Positions 1 to 6,787 of a DNA stretch of 10,613 bases are shown one piece after another (positions within the stretch are counted from its first letter, which is position 1; the number at the start of each line of letters is the position of its first letter). This stretch comes from Acidimicrobiia bacterium (GTDB taxonomy: Bacteria > Actinomycetota > Acidimicrobiia > IMCC26256 > BP-133). The position numbers and the translations under genes are program-made. Location: positions 1-10,613 of the forward strand of contig JAICYE010000040.1 of the NCBI GenBank assembly GCA_025934385.1, given 5' to 3'. The notes beneath the pieces are model-generated. The model did no database searches, had not been told where the DNA came from, and was given only the letters and a program-made list of their open reading frames with translations.

Positions 1-392
1 TAACGCTCGGCCAGATCCAGGGCCCGGCGGGCCATCGTCTCCGCCCTGGCCGGCACGTGGTCCAGCCGCCAGCGCGACGGCGGCAGCCCCGCCGCCAGTT
101 CCGCCATACGTTGCGTCAGCTCCGGTTCCGCCGGCAACGAGCCCCGCTCCGGAACGGCGAAACCGGGGACGACGACCCGCTCCCCGTCCGGCTTCGAGAA
201 CGGCGACAGCTCGGCCAGCACCGCTTCGACGTCGCGGCGCGGAAGTCCGCTACCGGCCACGAGCTCGCCGACCGTGGCCCCATCGGCCAACCCGGCCAGC
301 ACCGGGCGCACCCGGGCGAAGTCCAGCCCCCAGACGCCCCGCAGGCGGGCGACGGCCTCGGCGACGTCGGGCACATCCGGCGCGTCCGGCAT
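1..392 (-). CDS. BpsA-like branched-chain polyamine synthase family protein (3' end outside window)
   Basis: The first 130 residues are visible and the frame is still open at the left edge. Residues about 38-85 look like a winged helix: a helix-turn-helix stretch (VGELVAGSGLPRRDVEAVLAEL region) followed by a short wing (ERVVVPG). Residues 108-130 read WRLDHVPARAETMARRALDL and resemble the linker in archaeal and bacterial BpsA (N4-bis(aminopropyl)spermidine synthase), where a 'FDQ..VTPET..R' motif follows the winged helix and leads into the Rossmann-like aminopropyltransferase domain. BpsA adds aminopropyl groups from decarboxylated S-adenosylmethionine to spermidine in the cytosol. That catalytic domain, with its GDDD motif, lies outside the window, so the assignment rests on the linker and N-terminal domain only. 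The ATG is 9 bp after the acetyltransferase stop, with no clear Shine-Dalgarno, so it is probably co-transcribed. Another winged-helix methyltransferase-like protein remains possible. Confidence 0.66.
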   Translation of the reverse strand, partial: MPDAPDVPDVAEAVARLRGVWGLDFARVRPVLAGLADGATVGELVAGSGLPRRDVEAVLAELSPFSKPDGERVVVPGFAVPERGSLPAEPELTQRMAELAAGLPPSRWRLDHVPARAETMARRALDLAER

Positions 393-401
393 GGCCGGAG
401 G

Positions 402-1451
402 CTAATCCGGCAGCGGCGCTTCGAAGAGCTCCAGGCCCCGGGCCGGGCGGTAGCCGACTTCGGCGTTGACGGCGATCATGGCCGTGTTGTCGGCGGTGAC
501 CTCGGTGTCGAGCCGGTCGATGCCCCGCTCGGCGGCCCACAGCGCCAGGGCGGCCTTGAGCGCTCGCCCGACCCCGCGGCGGCGAACGCTCCGGCGCACG
601 ACAGTCCAGTCGACGAAGGCGGCGGGGACGAACGCCACCGGCTCGGCGGCCGACGCCCCGAGTACGGCCTTGTCGCCCGGGGGTTCGGGGGTGTCCCCCG
701 AAGTGAACGCGTCACCCTTGCGGCAGGCGACGAGAGTCACGCCGCCGTCCGCGGCCCGGCGCAGCTCGCCGGCCCGCCAGTCCTCGTAGACCGTGGCCGG
801 GAACGGTTCGGTGCTGGGGATGTCGGACCGGCCCTCGTCGTGGACCTCGTGCACCGCCCGGCAGAACGACTCGTCGTCGAATCGGGTGGCCAGCGGCACG
901 ACCTCGACGTCGGACAGCAGCATCTCGGTGAGCCCGGCCCGGTCCAGGCGGCTGACGTCGAGGACGTAGTTCCACCGCAGGGGCTCCTCGGCATCCGACG
1001 GCGAGAAACCCCAGCCCCGGACGACGCCGGCCGAGCGGTCGTCGTCGAGGTCGACGAGGCAGCGGAGCCGCCCGGCGCCGATCGCCTGGGCCCAGACACG
1101 GACCTGTTCGAACAGCAGGCGGCCGATGCCCCGGCCCGTGTACTCGGGGTCGACCTCGATGCCGGCGTAGACGACGCCCGGTTCGGCGACGGGCCCGGAG
1201 CTGGCCTCGAGCGCCCGGCTCGTGGCCACGATCTCGCCGCCGAGCTCGGCCACCAGCCGGATCCAGGGGACGTCGTCCCGCAGCGCCACCCCGGCGGCCC
1301 GACGGGCCCGGAGGGCGGCGACGGTGTCGGCCAGCAGCGGCCGGGCCCGGTTGTGGACCCGGACGATGGCGTCGAGGTCGGAGTCGACCGCCGCCCGGAT
1401 CAGCGGCTTCGCCGGGGTACGGGGGTGTCCCCCGGGATCAGGGGAGGACAA
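402..1451 (-). CDS. Tandem-GNAT N-acetyltransferase
   Basis: Two GNAT folds lie in one chain, the arrangement seen in mycothiol synthase (MshD) and many actinobacterial paralogues. Domain 1 runs over residues about 17-150: it starts PLIRAAVDSDLDAI and has an acetyl-CoA motif A with YTGRGIGRLL at 105-113. Domain 2 runs over about 180-345: SVRRRGVGRALKAAL near 288-301 is its pyrophosphate loop, then a DTEVTADNTAMIAVNAEVGY segment typical of GNAT motif B. The acceptor substrate cannot be told. An insert at residues about 245-268 (SGDTPEPPGD) comes from a palindromic repeat. The start is uncertain: the TTG at 1451 is chosen because upstream codons overlap a better-coding 75-residue ORF. No ATG or GTG lies just before the first strand, and a second repeat copy sits exactly there. 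Fold confidence is high; start confidence is low. Confidence 0.85.
   Translation of the reverse strand: MSSPDPGGHPRTPAKPLIRAAVDSDLDAIVRVHNRARPLLADTVAALRARRAAGVALRDDVPWIRLVAELGGEIVATSRALEASSGPVAEPGVVYAGIEVDPEYTGRGIGRLLFEQVRVWAQAIGAGRLRCLVDLDDDRSAGVVRGWGFSPSDAEEPLRWNYVLDVSRLDRAGLTEMLLSDVEVVPLATRFDDESFCRAVHEVHDEGRSDIPSTEPFPATVYEDWRAGELRRAADGGVTLVACRKGDAFTSGDTPEPPGDKAVLGASAAEPVAFVPAAFVDWTVVRRSVRRRGVGRALKAALALWAAERGIDRLDTEVTADNTAMIAVNAEVGYRPARGLELFEAPLPD
684..702. repeat. GC-rich palindromic repeat, copy 1 (inside acetyltransferase gene)
   Basis: TTCGGGGG-TGT-CCCCCGAA is a perfect palindrome with 8-bp arms and a 3-base centre. With four preceding G bases it shares a 21-base block (680-700) with the copy at 1414-1434, 20 of 21 bases identical. 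On the coding strand it is translated in frame as SGDTPEPP within a surface loop of the second GNAT domain. It looks like a small dispersed repeat of the REP/MITE kind. Copy number in the genome cannot be judged from here. Confidence 0.75.
1414..1434. repeat. GC-rich palindromic repeat, copy 2 (at acetyltransferase start)
   Basis: GGGGTACGGGGGTGTCCCCCG matches copy 1 at 20 of 21 bases. The palindromic core is CGGGGG-TGT-CCCCCG (1420-1434). It lies 3 bp past the stop of the 75-residue ORF and just before the first beta strand of the acetyltransferase, where the start codon would be expected. As RNA it could form a strong hairpin next to the translation start. Confidence 0.75.
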
Positions 1452-1665
1452 GGGCCCGAACCGTGTGGAGGGCCGGATCGATCTCCGCCCGCACCATTCC
1501 CTGCGCCACCGGCGGGGCGCCGCTGCGCCGCACGACCACGCCGATGCCCGCCATCCACGCCACCTTGTTCCCGTCGAGACCAAGCTGAACGTACTGCCCC
1601 AGCCGGTGCAGCATGGGGACCGCGGCCGGCACGAGCCGGTGGAGCGGGAGGAGTCTCGGGCTCAC
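1438..1665 (-). CDS. Small hypothetical protein, 75 aa
   Basis: I do not recognise this protein. The ORF begins with a GTG one base after the stop of the upstream lipoprotein gene (TGA-C-GTG) and ends just before a palindromic repeat. About nine in ten codons end in G or C, as in the neighbouring genes, while the overlapping acetyltransferase frame over the same bases is clearly poorer and Arg/Trp-rich. This ORF is therefore the more likely coding frame here. The protein is mildly hydrophobic and basic, with a central stretch (VAWMAGIGVVVRR) too short to be a sure membrane helix, and has no signal peptide or cysteine. No good Shine-Dalgarno precedes the GTG, so translation would rely on coupling to the upstream gene. 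An internal ATG at 1614 would give a shorter form. Confidence 0.5.
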   Translation of the reverse strand: MSPRLLPLHRLVPAAVPMLHRLGQYVQLGLDGNKVAWMAGIGVVVRRSGAPPVAQGMVRAEIDPALHTVRALVLP

Positions 1666-1666
1666 G

Positions 1667-2704
1667 TCAGCCGGTCGGCCGGCCGCGGTTCTCGAGCAGC
1701 GCCAGGCTGGCCTTCGTCGTGTCGGTCGGCATGTCGACCTTCACGTCGCCGCCGAGGTCCAGAAGGGCGAACTCCATGTCCCGCATCCGGATCGGGTCCT
1801 GCCCCTGGCCGGTGCGGATGGCGTTGAGGGCCTCGACGGCGATGGCGGCCAGCTCGGCCTTCGACCGGTCGGCGGGGAACTTCGTGTCGTAGATCTCCGA
1901 CAGGTCCTTGAGCCGGCTCTCGACGTCGATCTTCTCCACCACCTTGATGACCCGCTTGTCCTTCACGTAGACCGACATCTTCCGGAAGTGGCGGGCGTCG
2001 GGCGTCACCTGGTTGGGGCCGCCGCCGGTCTGCGACGCCTTGGGCAGGTTGGGCCGCTGGAGGTCGTAGCGGGTCACGCCGGAGTGGGCCGCCGGGGCGG
2101 GGAACGGGTCCTCGTCCTTGCGGTACTCGAGGGATTCGGGGTTGAACTCCACCACCCGGGCCGCTTCGTTCATGGCCTGCTCGACGTAGGCGAAGACGTC
2201 GCGGGCGTCGGCGATGGGGTCGCGGCCTGGCGTGTGGTCGGTGTCGGCGGTGGCGAACTCGGCGGGCGCCCCGGCCGGGTCGAGGACCCAACGCCGGGTG
2301 GAGAGCAGCTCCGCCGCCGTCGGCTGGCCGGGAGCGGCACCGCCGGAGCCGCTCGGCCCGGCGTTCGCCGGCTTGCGGAGGAAGCGGTTCATCCGGGTCG
2401 GGTCGAGGAAGCGGACGGCGAGGGCGTCGTCGCTCACGACCTCGTCGAGGACGGGCTTGCCGTCCTCCGCCACCCGGGCCTTGTAGCGGAAGTCGTCCTC
2501 CACCAGGCCGCGGACGTCGGTCTCGTGGTCGCCGGCCGTGTCGTGGACGGTCTCGGTGTAGAGGAACGTGTTCGACAGCTTCTCGGTGTTGTGCAGCGCC
2601 GCCCGCAGCCGCTTCTCGGCGTCGGCGGCATTGTTGCAGGCCGACAGGCCGAGGGTGGCCGCCACCAGCAGCCCGACGAGCACGATGTGACGTCGGCGGT
2701 TCAC
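1667..2704 (-). CDS. Lipoprotein of unknown function, possibly LolA/LprG-like
   Basis: The 345-residue protein starts at a GTG that overlaps the previous gene's stop (GTGA). This start places a compact lipoprotein signal at the N-terminus: basic NRRRH, hydrophobic core, lipobox LSAC with Cys 23. The mature protein begins with a helix (AEKRLRAALHNTEKL) followed by alternating strands (TETVHDTAGDHETDVRG, then DFRYKARVAEDGKPVLDEVV), with two more strands near the C-terminus (KMSVYVKDKRVIKVVEKI; MRDMEFALLDLGGDVKVDMP). This order is reminiscent of the LolA/LppX/LprG half-barrel lipoproteins that carry lipids, but I see no sequence signature that proves it. A low-complexity Gly/Pro/Ser stretch around residue 135 looks like a flexible linker. 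It would be anchored on the outer face of the cytoplasmic membrane. Lipoprotein status is well supported; the fold is a guess. Confidence 0.85.
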   Translation of the reverse strand: MNRRRHIVLVGLLVAATLGLSACNNAADAEKRLRAALHNTEKLSNTFLYTETVHDTAGDHETDVRGLVEDDFRYKARVAEDGKPVLDEVVSDDALAVRFLDPTRMNRFLRKPANAGPSGSGGAAPGQPTAAELLSTRRWVLDPAGAPAEFATADTDHTPGRDPIADARDVFAYVEQAMNEAARVVEFNPESLEYRKDEDPFPAPAAHSGVTRYDLQRPNLPKASQTGGGPNQVTPDARHFRKMSVYVKDKRVIKVVEKIDVESRLKDLSEIYDTKFPADRSKAELAAIAVEALNAIRTGQGQDPIRMRDMEFALLDLGGDVKVDMPTDTTKASLALLENRGRPTG

Positions 2705-3231
2705 GGCTGGATCCGGAGCGTCTGGCGCAGCAGCGTGCGGGGTTGGTCGTAATCGGCCCGGGTGGCCAGCACGAACAGGTACCGGCCCTTGAACCACACG
2801 GCGATCGACTGCTTCGTGCCGGTCGTCAGGTAGACGGTGTCATGCCCGAGGCGGACGGGCCGGGGGGCGGTGGCGCCGATCTGGTTGACCACCGTCCGGC
2901 GGAACGTGTCGGCGTTGACGTCGGCGCCGGGGTTGAACCGGCTGACCTGGAGGGTGGCCATCACGAGGTCGTTGCGCCGCAGGGAGTACAGCGACAGGGC
3001 GTCGACGAAGGCCTTCGGCACCCGGGCCAGGTCGCCGCTCACGTCCTCGGGGGCGAGTTTCAGGCCGAGGAGGTCGGGCGGCAGGTTGGCGATGTCGAGC
3101 GTTTTGACCGCCTTCCCGGGAGTGGGAGCGACCGACGCCTCCGACCGGGTGCAGCCGGCCAGGGCCACGGCCGCGGCCACGGCGGCCAGTACGGCCCCGA
3201 ACGGGCGGAGTCGGCGGAGACCCGTCCTCAC
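2701..3231 (-). CDS. Small lipoprotein of unknown function, 176 aa
   Basis: The GTG start overlaps the stop of the cupredoxin-like gene (GTGA), with GAGGG 10 bases upstream as a ribosome binding site. The signal peptide has a basic n-region (MRTGLRRLRP), an Ala/Val-rich core and lipobox LAGC with Cys 27. The mature part is a single compact domain: a helical segment (PEDVSGDLARVPKAFVDALS), then strands including LVMATLQVSRF, DTVYLTTGTKQSIAVWFKG and RYLFVLATRADY, ending in a helix (PRTLLRQTLRIQP). No catalytic motif or further cysteine is visible. Its place between two other lipoproteins in a coupled operon downstream of a transporter suggests a surface accessory role. I do not recognise a named family. 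Confidence 0.83.
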   Translation of the reverse strand: MRTGLRRLRPFGAVLAAVAAAVALAGCTRSEASVAPTPGKAVKTLDIANLPPDLLGLKLAPEDVSGDLARVPKAFVDALSLYSLRRNDLVMATLQVSRFNPGADVNADTFRRTVVNQIGATAPRPVRLGHDTVYLTTGTKQSIAVWFKGRYLFVLATRADYDQPRTLLRQTLRIQP

Positions 3232-3809
3232 GGTTTGTAAACCCTCAGCTCTCCGGTCACGTAGGGCCGCGTGTCGTCGCTGTAACTGAAGATTCCAACG
3301 GTGCCGGCGGTGTAGTCCCAGTGGGCGCCGGGCTGGATCGTGGGCGAGGCGAACTGGCCGCTGTCGGCCCGGACGGAGCGGGGCACGGTGTCCTTGTTGA
3401 CCCAGCGGATGATCGACCCGACATAGGCGGTCTGCACCTTCGGGTCGAGCGCCTCGTGGCCCGGGTCGTTGTCGCCGTAGATGTCGATCTCCCGGATGGT
3501 CTGCGTGGCGGCCGCCACGGTCGTCGCCGTCGTGGCGCTGGGGGCGCCGGCCGAACGGGCCGTGGTGGCCGTGGCCGCCGGCGCCGACGCCTTCGGCTTC
3601 GTCGTCGTGGTGGCGGCCGACCGGGCGGCCGCGCCCGTGGTCGTCGTGACCGCCGCCGCCGCCGTCGTGGTCGTCTCCCCGAGGCGGTTGTTGGCCTGCT
3701 CCTTGAAGTCGAGCAGCGCCTTGTTGCCCACCTTGTTCTCGCTCCCGCAGGCGCCGAGCGCCACCAGCGCCAGCGCGCTCAGCAGCAGAACCATGGCCCT
3801 TCTCGTCAT
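3228..3809 (-). CDS. Lipoprotein with Thr/Ala linker and degenerate cupredoxin-like domain
   Basis: The 193-residue protein has signal MTRRAMVLLLSALALVALGAC, lipobox LGAC, Cys 21. Residues about 45-104 are a low-complexity Thr/Ala linker with several TTTT runs, probably a surface stalk. Residues about 106-193 look like a plastocyanin/cupredoxin fold: VGSIIRWVNKDTVPRSVRAD matches the usual 'GD.V.W.NKD..PH.V.AD' strand pair, and RPYVTGELRVY matches the 'HPFMTG...V' end. The copper ligands seem absent: His becomes Arg 144, the Cys site has Asp or Ser, the second His becomes Arg 181, and Met becomes Val 184. The domain is therefore unlikely to bind type 1 copper and may be a structural or binding module. 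The ATG overlaps the MFS-ABC stop (ATGA) and has GGGGAG 6 bases upstream. The longer open frame upstream lacks a signal peptide and is rejected. Confidence 0.88.
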   Translation of the reverse strand: MTRRAMVLLLSALALVALGACGSENKVGNKALLDFKEQANNRLGETTTTAAAAVTTTTGAAARSAATTTTKPKASAPAATATTARSAGAPSATTATTVAAATQTIREIDIYGDNDPGHEALDPKVQTAYVGSIIRWVNKDTVPRSVRADSGQFASPTIQPGAHWDYTAGTVGIFSYSDDTRPYVTGELRVYKP

Positions 3810-6787
3810 CGGATGCTCCCCGAACGGTTGACAGCTTCGACGGTCGTCCCCAGGTACGACTCCACCACCCGCTCGTCCTCCAGCACGTCGGCCGGCCGGC
3901 CCCGGGTGACGAACCGGCCCTGGTCGAGGGCGATCAGCTCGTCGGAGACGGCCGAGATGAGCGGCATGTCGTGCTCGATGACGAGGATGGCACACCCCGT
4001 CTCGAAGCGGACCCGGCGCAGCAGCGGCGCCAGCCCTTCGGCCTCGGCCTGGGCGATGCCGGAGCTGGGCTCGTCGAGCAGGAGCACCTGCGGCTCGGTG
4101 GCCAGCACGCAGGCGAGGTCGACGATGCGCCGCAGCCCGGTCGAGAGCTCCTTCACGAACTTGTCGCGGTAGGCGCCGAGCTCGAGCAGCTCGATCAGCT
4201 TCTCGGCCCGCAGCCGCACCCGCTTCTCCGCCCGGCGGGCCTGGGGCAGTTGCGCCGCCGCCAGGATGGCGCTGTGTACTTCGAGGCGCCGGTCCAGCGC
4301 CACCAGCAGCGTCTCGAAGACGGTGAGCGACGGGAAGAGGCGGGCGTCCTGGAAGCGGCGCACCAGCTTGCGGCGGGCCCGCTCCTCGGGCGGGAGGCCG
4401 GTGATGTCGACGCCCTGGTAGCGGACGGCGCCGCCGTCGGGCAGCTGGAATCCGGAGATCAGGTCGAACGTCGTCGTCTTTCCCGATCCGTTGGGGCCGA
4501 TGACGCCGAGCACCTCGCCTTCCCGGACGGCGAAGCTCACGTCGTCGACGGCGGTGATACCGCCGAAGCGCTTGGTGAGATGCTCCACTTCGAGGATGGG
4601 CCGGGACTCACCGAGCTCCAGCGCCCGCCGCTCCCGCTCCGACCGCAGCGCCGAAGCCGGCGCGGCGGTGGTGAGGGCGCCCGTCCCCTTCACGTAGACC
4701 GCCCGGAGGATGTCGGGCCGGGCCAGCAGGTCGGCGGTGGCGCCGAAGAACCTGACCTCGCCCTTCTCCATGAAGATGGCCTTCTCAGCCAGCGTGAGGG
4801 CGACGTTGACCGACTGCTCGACGACGATGACCGTCGTGCCCCGGGCGTGGATCTGCCGCACGACGTCGAGCAGCTGACCGACCACCGCCGGCGAGAGGCC
4901 CAGCGACAGCTCGTCGATCATCAGCAGCCGGGGCCGGGCCAGGAACGCCTGGGCCAGCGACAGCATCTGCTGCTCGCCACCCGACAGGGAGGCCGCCGTC
5001 TCGTCGGCCCGCTCCCGGAGGATGGGGAAGATCCCGAAGACCTCGTCGAGGCGAGTCTGGCGCGCCTCCGCGCCGTCCCCGGAGTTCATCCAGGTCCCGA
5101 GGAGGACGTTCTCCCGCACGGTGAGCCCGGGGAAGATTCCCCGCCCGCCGGGCATGTGGATCACGCCCCGGGCGGCCGTCTCGTGGGGCGGCATGTGGGT
5201 GATGTCCCGCCCGTCGAACACGATGGCCCCGGCCGACGCCTCCTGGGTGCCGCTGATGGCCCGCAGCAGCGTCGACTTGCCGGCGCCGTTGGTGCCGAGC
5301 AGGGCGATGATCTCGCCCTCCTCGACGTCGAAGTCCACGCCGAAGAGCACCTGCCCGCCGTCGTAGGTGACATCGACGTCGCGACAGACGAGCAGCTTGC
5401 CCCGGCCGGCGGCCTTGGCCTCCCGCCAGTCGGCGTCGGCCATGGAAGCGGCGAAGGCGTTGCGCCGGTCGAACTCGAAGAACGACGCCGCCGAGAGGTT
5501 GACCAGCGCCCCCACCACGGCGAACGGGACGCAGAAGAGGATGGCGGCGCTGTAGCCGTACTGCGTCCGCAGCATCCCGGCCATGGGGACGAAGAAGATG
5601 AGCCCGGGGATGGCGGCCAGGCCGAGCATCTGCACGCCCTGGGTCCGCACCACCGGCGGGATGATCTGGGTCGTGATCGCCTGGGCGGCCGGCCCGACGA
5701 GGGCGTAGCCGAAGGTGAGCAGGGCGCTGAAGCCGACCAGCAGCCACAGCGGCGGCAGCGTGGCGGTACCCAGCAGGCCGAGGGCGCCGACGAGCCCGAA
5801 CAAGCCGACGACGACCAGCACCCGCGACGGGTTGACGGCCGACAGGCGGTCGATCAGGGCGCCGCCGACGAAGGCGCCGAGGAGGCCGGCCACGAACGCC
5901 GCCGGCCCCAGGACGGCGAACCGCTCGGTGGCACTGCGCAGCCCGTACTGGTCGACGAGCAGGAACGGCAGCAGCAGAGCGTAGACCGTACCGCCGGGGG
6001 TGGCGACGACAGCGGCGATGAACTGCCGGCGCAACGTGCGGACGGCCCACACCGTCCGCCACGCCTCGCCGAACGACTGCGGCTCGCCCTCCTGGCGGGC
6101 GATGTCCTCGTCGGCGCCCATGGCCCGGCGTTCCATGTAGCCCCGGACCGGCTCCCGCAGCGCCACCAGGATGACGACGCCGGAGGCGGCGACGAGCGCC
6201 CCGCCCACGACGAACGTCGTCCGCCAGCCGAGGCCGTCGATCATCAGCGCCGCCGTCAGCGACAAGGGCAGCGACGCCGTGCGGCCCACGATCCCGAGGA
6301 TGGCGAAGACCTTGCCCCGGCTCTCGGCCGGGTAGTAGTCGGCCAGCAGCGAGAAGCTCGGCACGTCGGAGGCGGCGCCGGCCACACCGCCGAGGACCTC
6401 GGGGGTGCCGAGCATGGCCAGGTTGTGGGCGCCGGCGGTGACCATCCGGAACAGGCCGGAGACGATCGTGCCGAGGCCGAACAGCGGCACCCGGGGGTGG
6501 CGATCGGCGTACCAGCCGAGGGCGATGGCGGCGAAGATCAGGAAGAAGCCGATCGTCGCCTGCACGTTGAGGATGTCGCGGACGTCGATCCGCAGGTCGA
6601 CGACGATGTCGGGCGCGGCCAGGGCGAAGGCCGGGCCGGCCAGCCCGCCGACGAGGCCGAGGAAGGCGAACACCGCCACCGGGCGGGTGCCGTAGGGCGT
6701 GTGGCGGAGATCGGTCCAGTTGCGGGCGACTCCGGCCAGGCCCTTGCGCCCCTGCCCGGGGTCGGGGATGTGGGCCGAGGCGGTCAC
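3806..6787 (-). CDS. MFS transporter fused to LivF-like and LivG-like ABC ATPases, 993 aa
   Basis: Three modules lie in one chain. Residues about 36-437 are an MFS transporter with about 12 hydrophobic segments, a motif A (GWYADRHPRVPLFGLG, 91-106), a weaker second-half copy (GGALIDRLS, 308-316) and a central loop at about 212-250. Residues about 465-700 are a LivF-like ATPase: Walker A GTNGAGKST (498-506), signature LSGGEQQ (601-607), Walker B with D625/E626, then VVEQSV. Residues about 729-980 are a LivG-like ATPase: Walker A GPNGSGKTT (764-772), Q-loop Q813, signature-like LSTGLRR, D905/E906, H939 in VIEHD. An even-helix MFS domain leaves its C-terminus in the cytosol, where the ATPases must be. 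The GTG overlaps the permease stop (GTGA) and has AGGAG 6 bases upstream. ABC1 has Gly 547 where LivF usually has Glu (PEGR). It presumably energises the LivHM-like permease next door. Substrate is unknown. Confidence 0.93.
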   Translation of the reverse strand: MTASAHIPDPGQGRKGLAGVARNWTDLRHTPYGTRPVAVFAFLGLVGGLAGPAFALAAPDIVVDLRIDVRDILNVQATIGFFLIFAAIALGWYADRHPRVPLFGLGTIVSGLFRMVTAGAHNLAMLGTPEVLGGVAGAASDVPSFSLLADYYPAESRGKVFAILGIVGRTASLPLSLTAALMIDGLGWRTTFVVGGALVAASGVVILVALREPVRGYMERRAMGADEDIARQEGEPQSFGEAWRTVWAVRTLRRQFIAAVVATPGGTVYALLLPFLLVDQYGLRSATERFAVLGPAAFVAGLLGAFVGGALIDRLSAVNPSRVLVVVGLFGLVGALGLLGTATLPPLWLLVGFSALLTFGYALVGPAAQAITTQIIPPVVRTQGVQMLGLAAIPGLIFFVPMAGMLRTQYGYSAAILFCVPFAVVGALVNLSAASFFEFDRRNAFAASMADADWREAKAAGRGKLLVCRDVDVTYDGGQVLFGVDFDVEEGEIIALLGTNGAGKSTLLRAISGTQEASAGAIVFDGRDITHMPPHETAARGVIHMPGGRGIFPGLTVRENVLLGTWMNSGDGAEARQTRLDEVFGIFPILRERADETAASLSGGEQQMLSLAQAFLARPRLLMIDELSLGLSPAVVGQLLDVVRQIHARGTTVIVVEQSVNVALTLAEKAIFMEKGEVRFFGATADLLARPDILRAVYVKGTGALTTAAPASALRSERERRALELGESRPILEVEHLTKRFGGITAVDDVSFAVREGEVLGVIGPNGSGKTTTFDLISGFQLPDGGAVRYQGVDITGLPPEERARRKLVRRFQDARLFPSLTVFETLLVALDRRLEVHSAILAAAQLPQARRAEKRVRLRAEKLIELLELGAYRDKFVKELSTGLRRIVDLACVLATEPQVLLLDEPSSGIAQAEAEGLAPLLRRVRFETGCAILVIEHDMPLISAVSDELIALDQGRFVTRGRPADVLEDERVVESYLGTTVEAVNRSGSIR
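3816..3821 (-). promoter_or_regulatory. Shine-Dalgarno GGGGAG for the cupredoxin-like lipoprotein
   Basis: GGGGAG lies 6 bases before the ATG at 3809, inside the last codons of the MFS-ABC gene. It supports the short start that exposes the lipoprotein signal peptide. Confidence 0.7.

Noticed and set aside
57..1892. 611-codon open frame on the plus strand
   Set aside because: It spans antisense to several real genes and has the Arg/Gly/Pro composition of a GC-rich shadow frame with no domain signal.
3498..3677. Thr/Ala-coding stretch as a tandem DNA repeat
   Set aside because: The bases vary and no fixed period is kept. It is better explained as a low-complexity protein linker.
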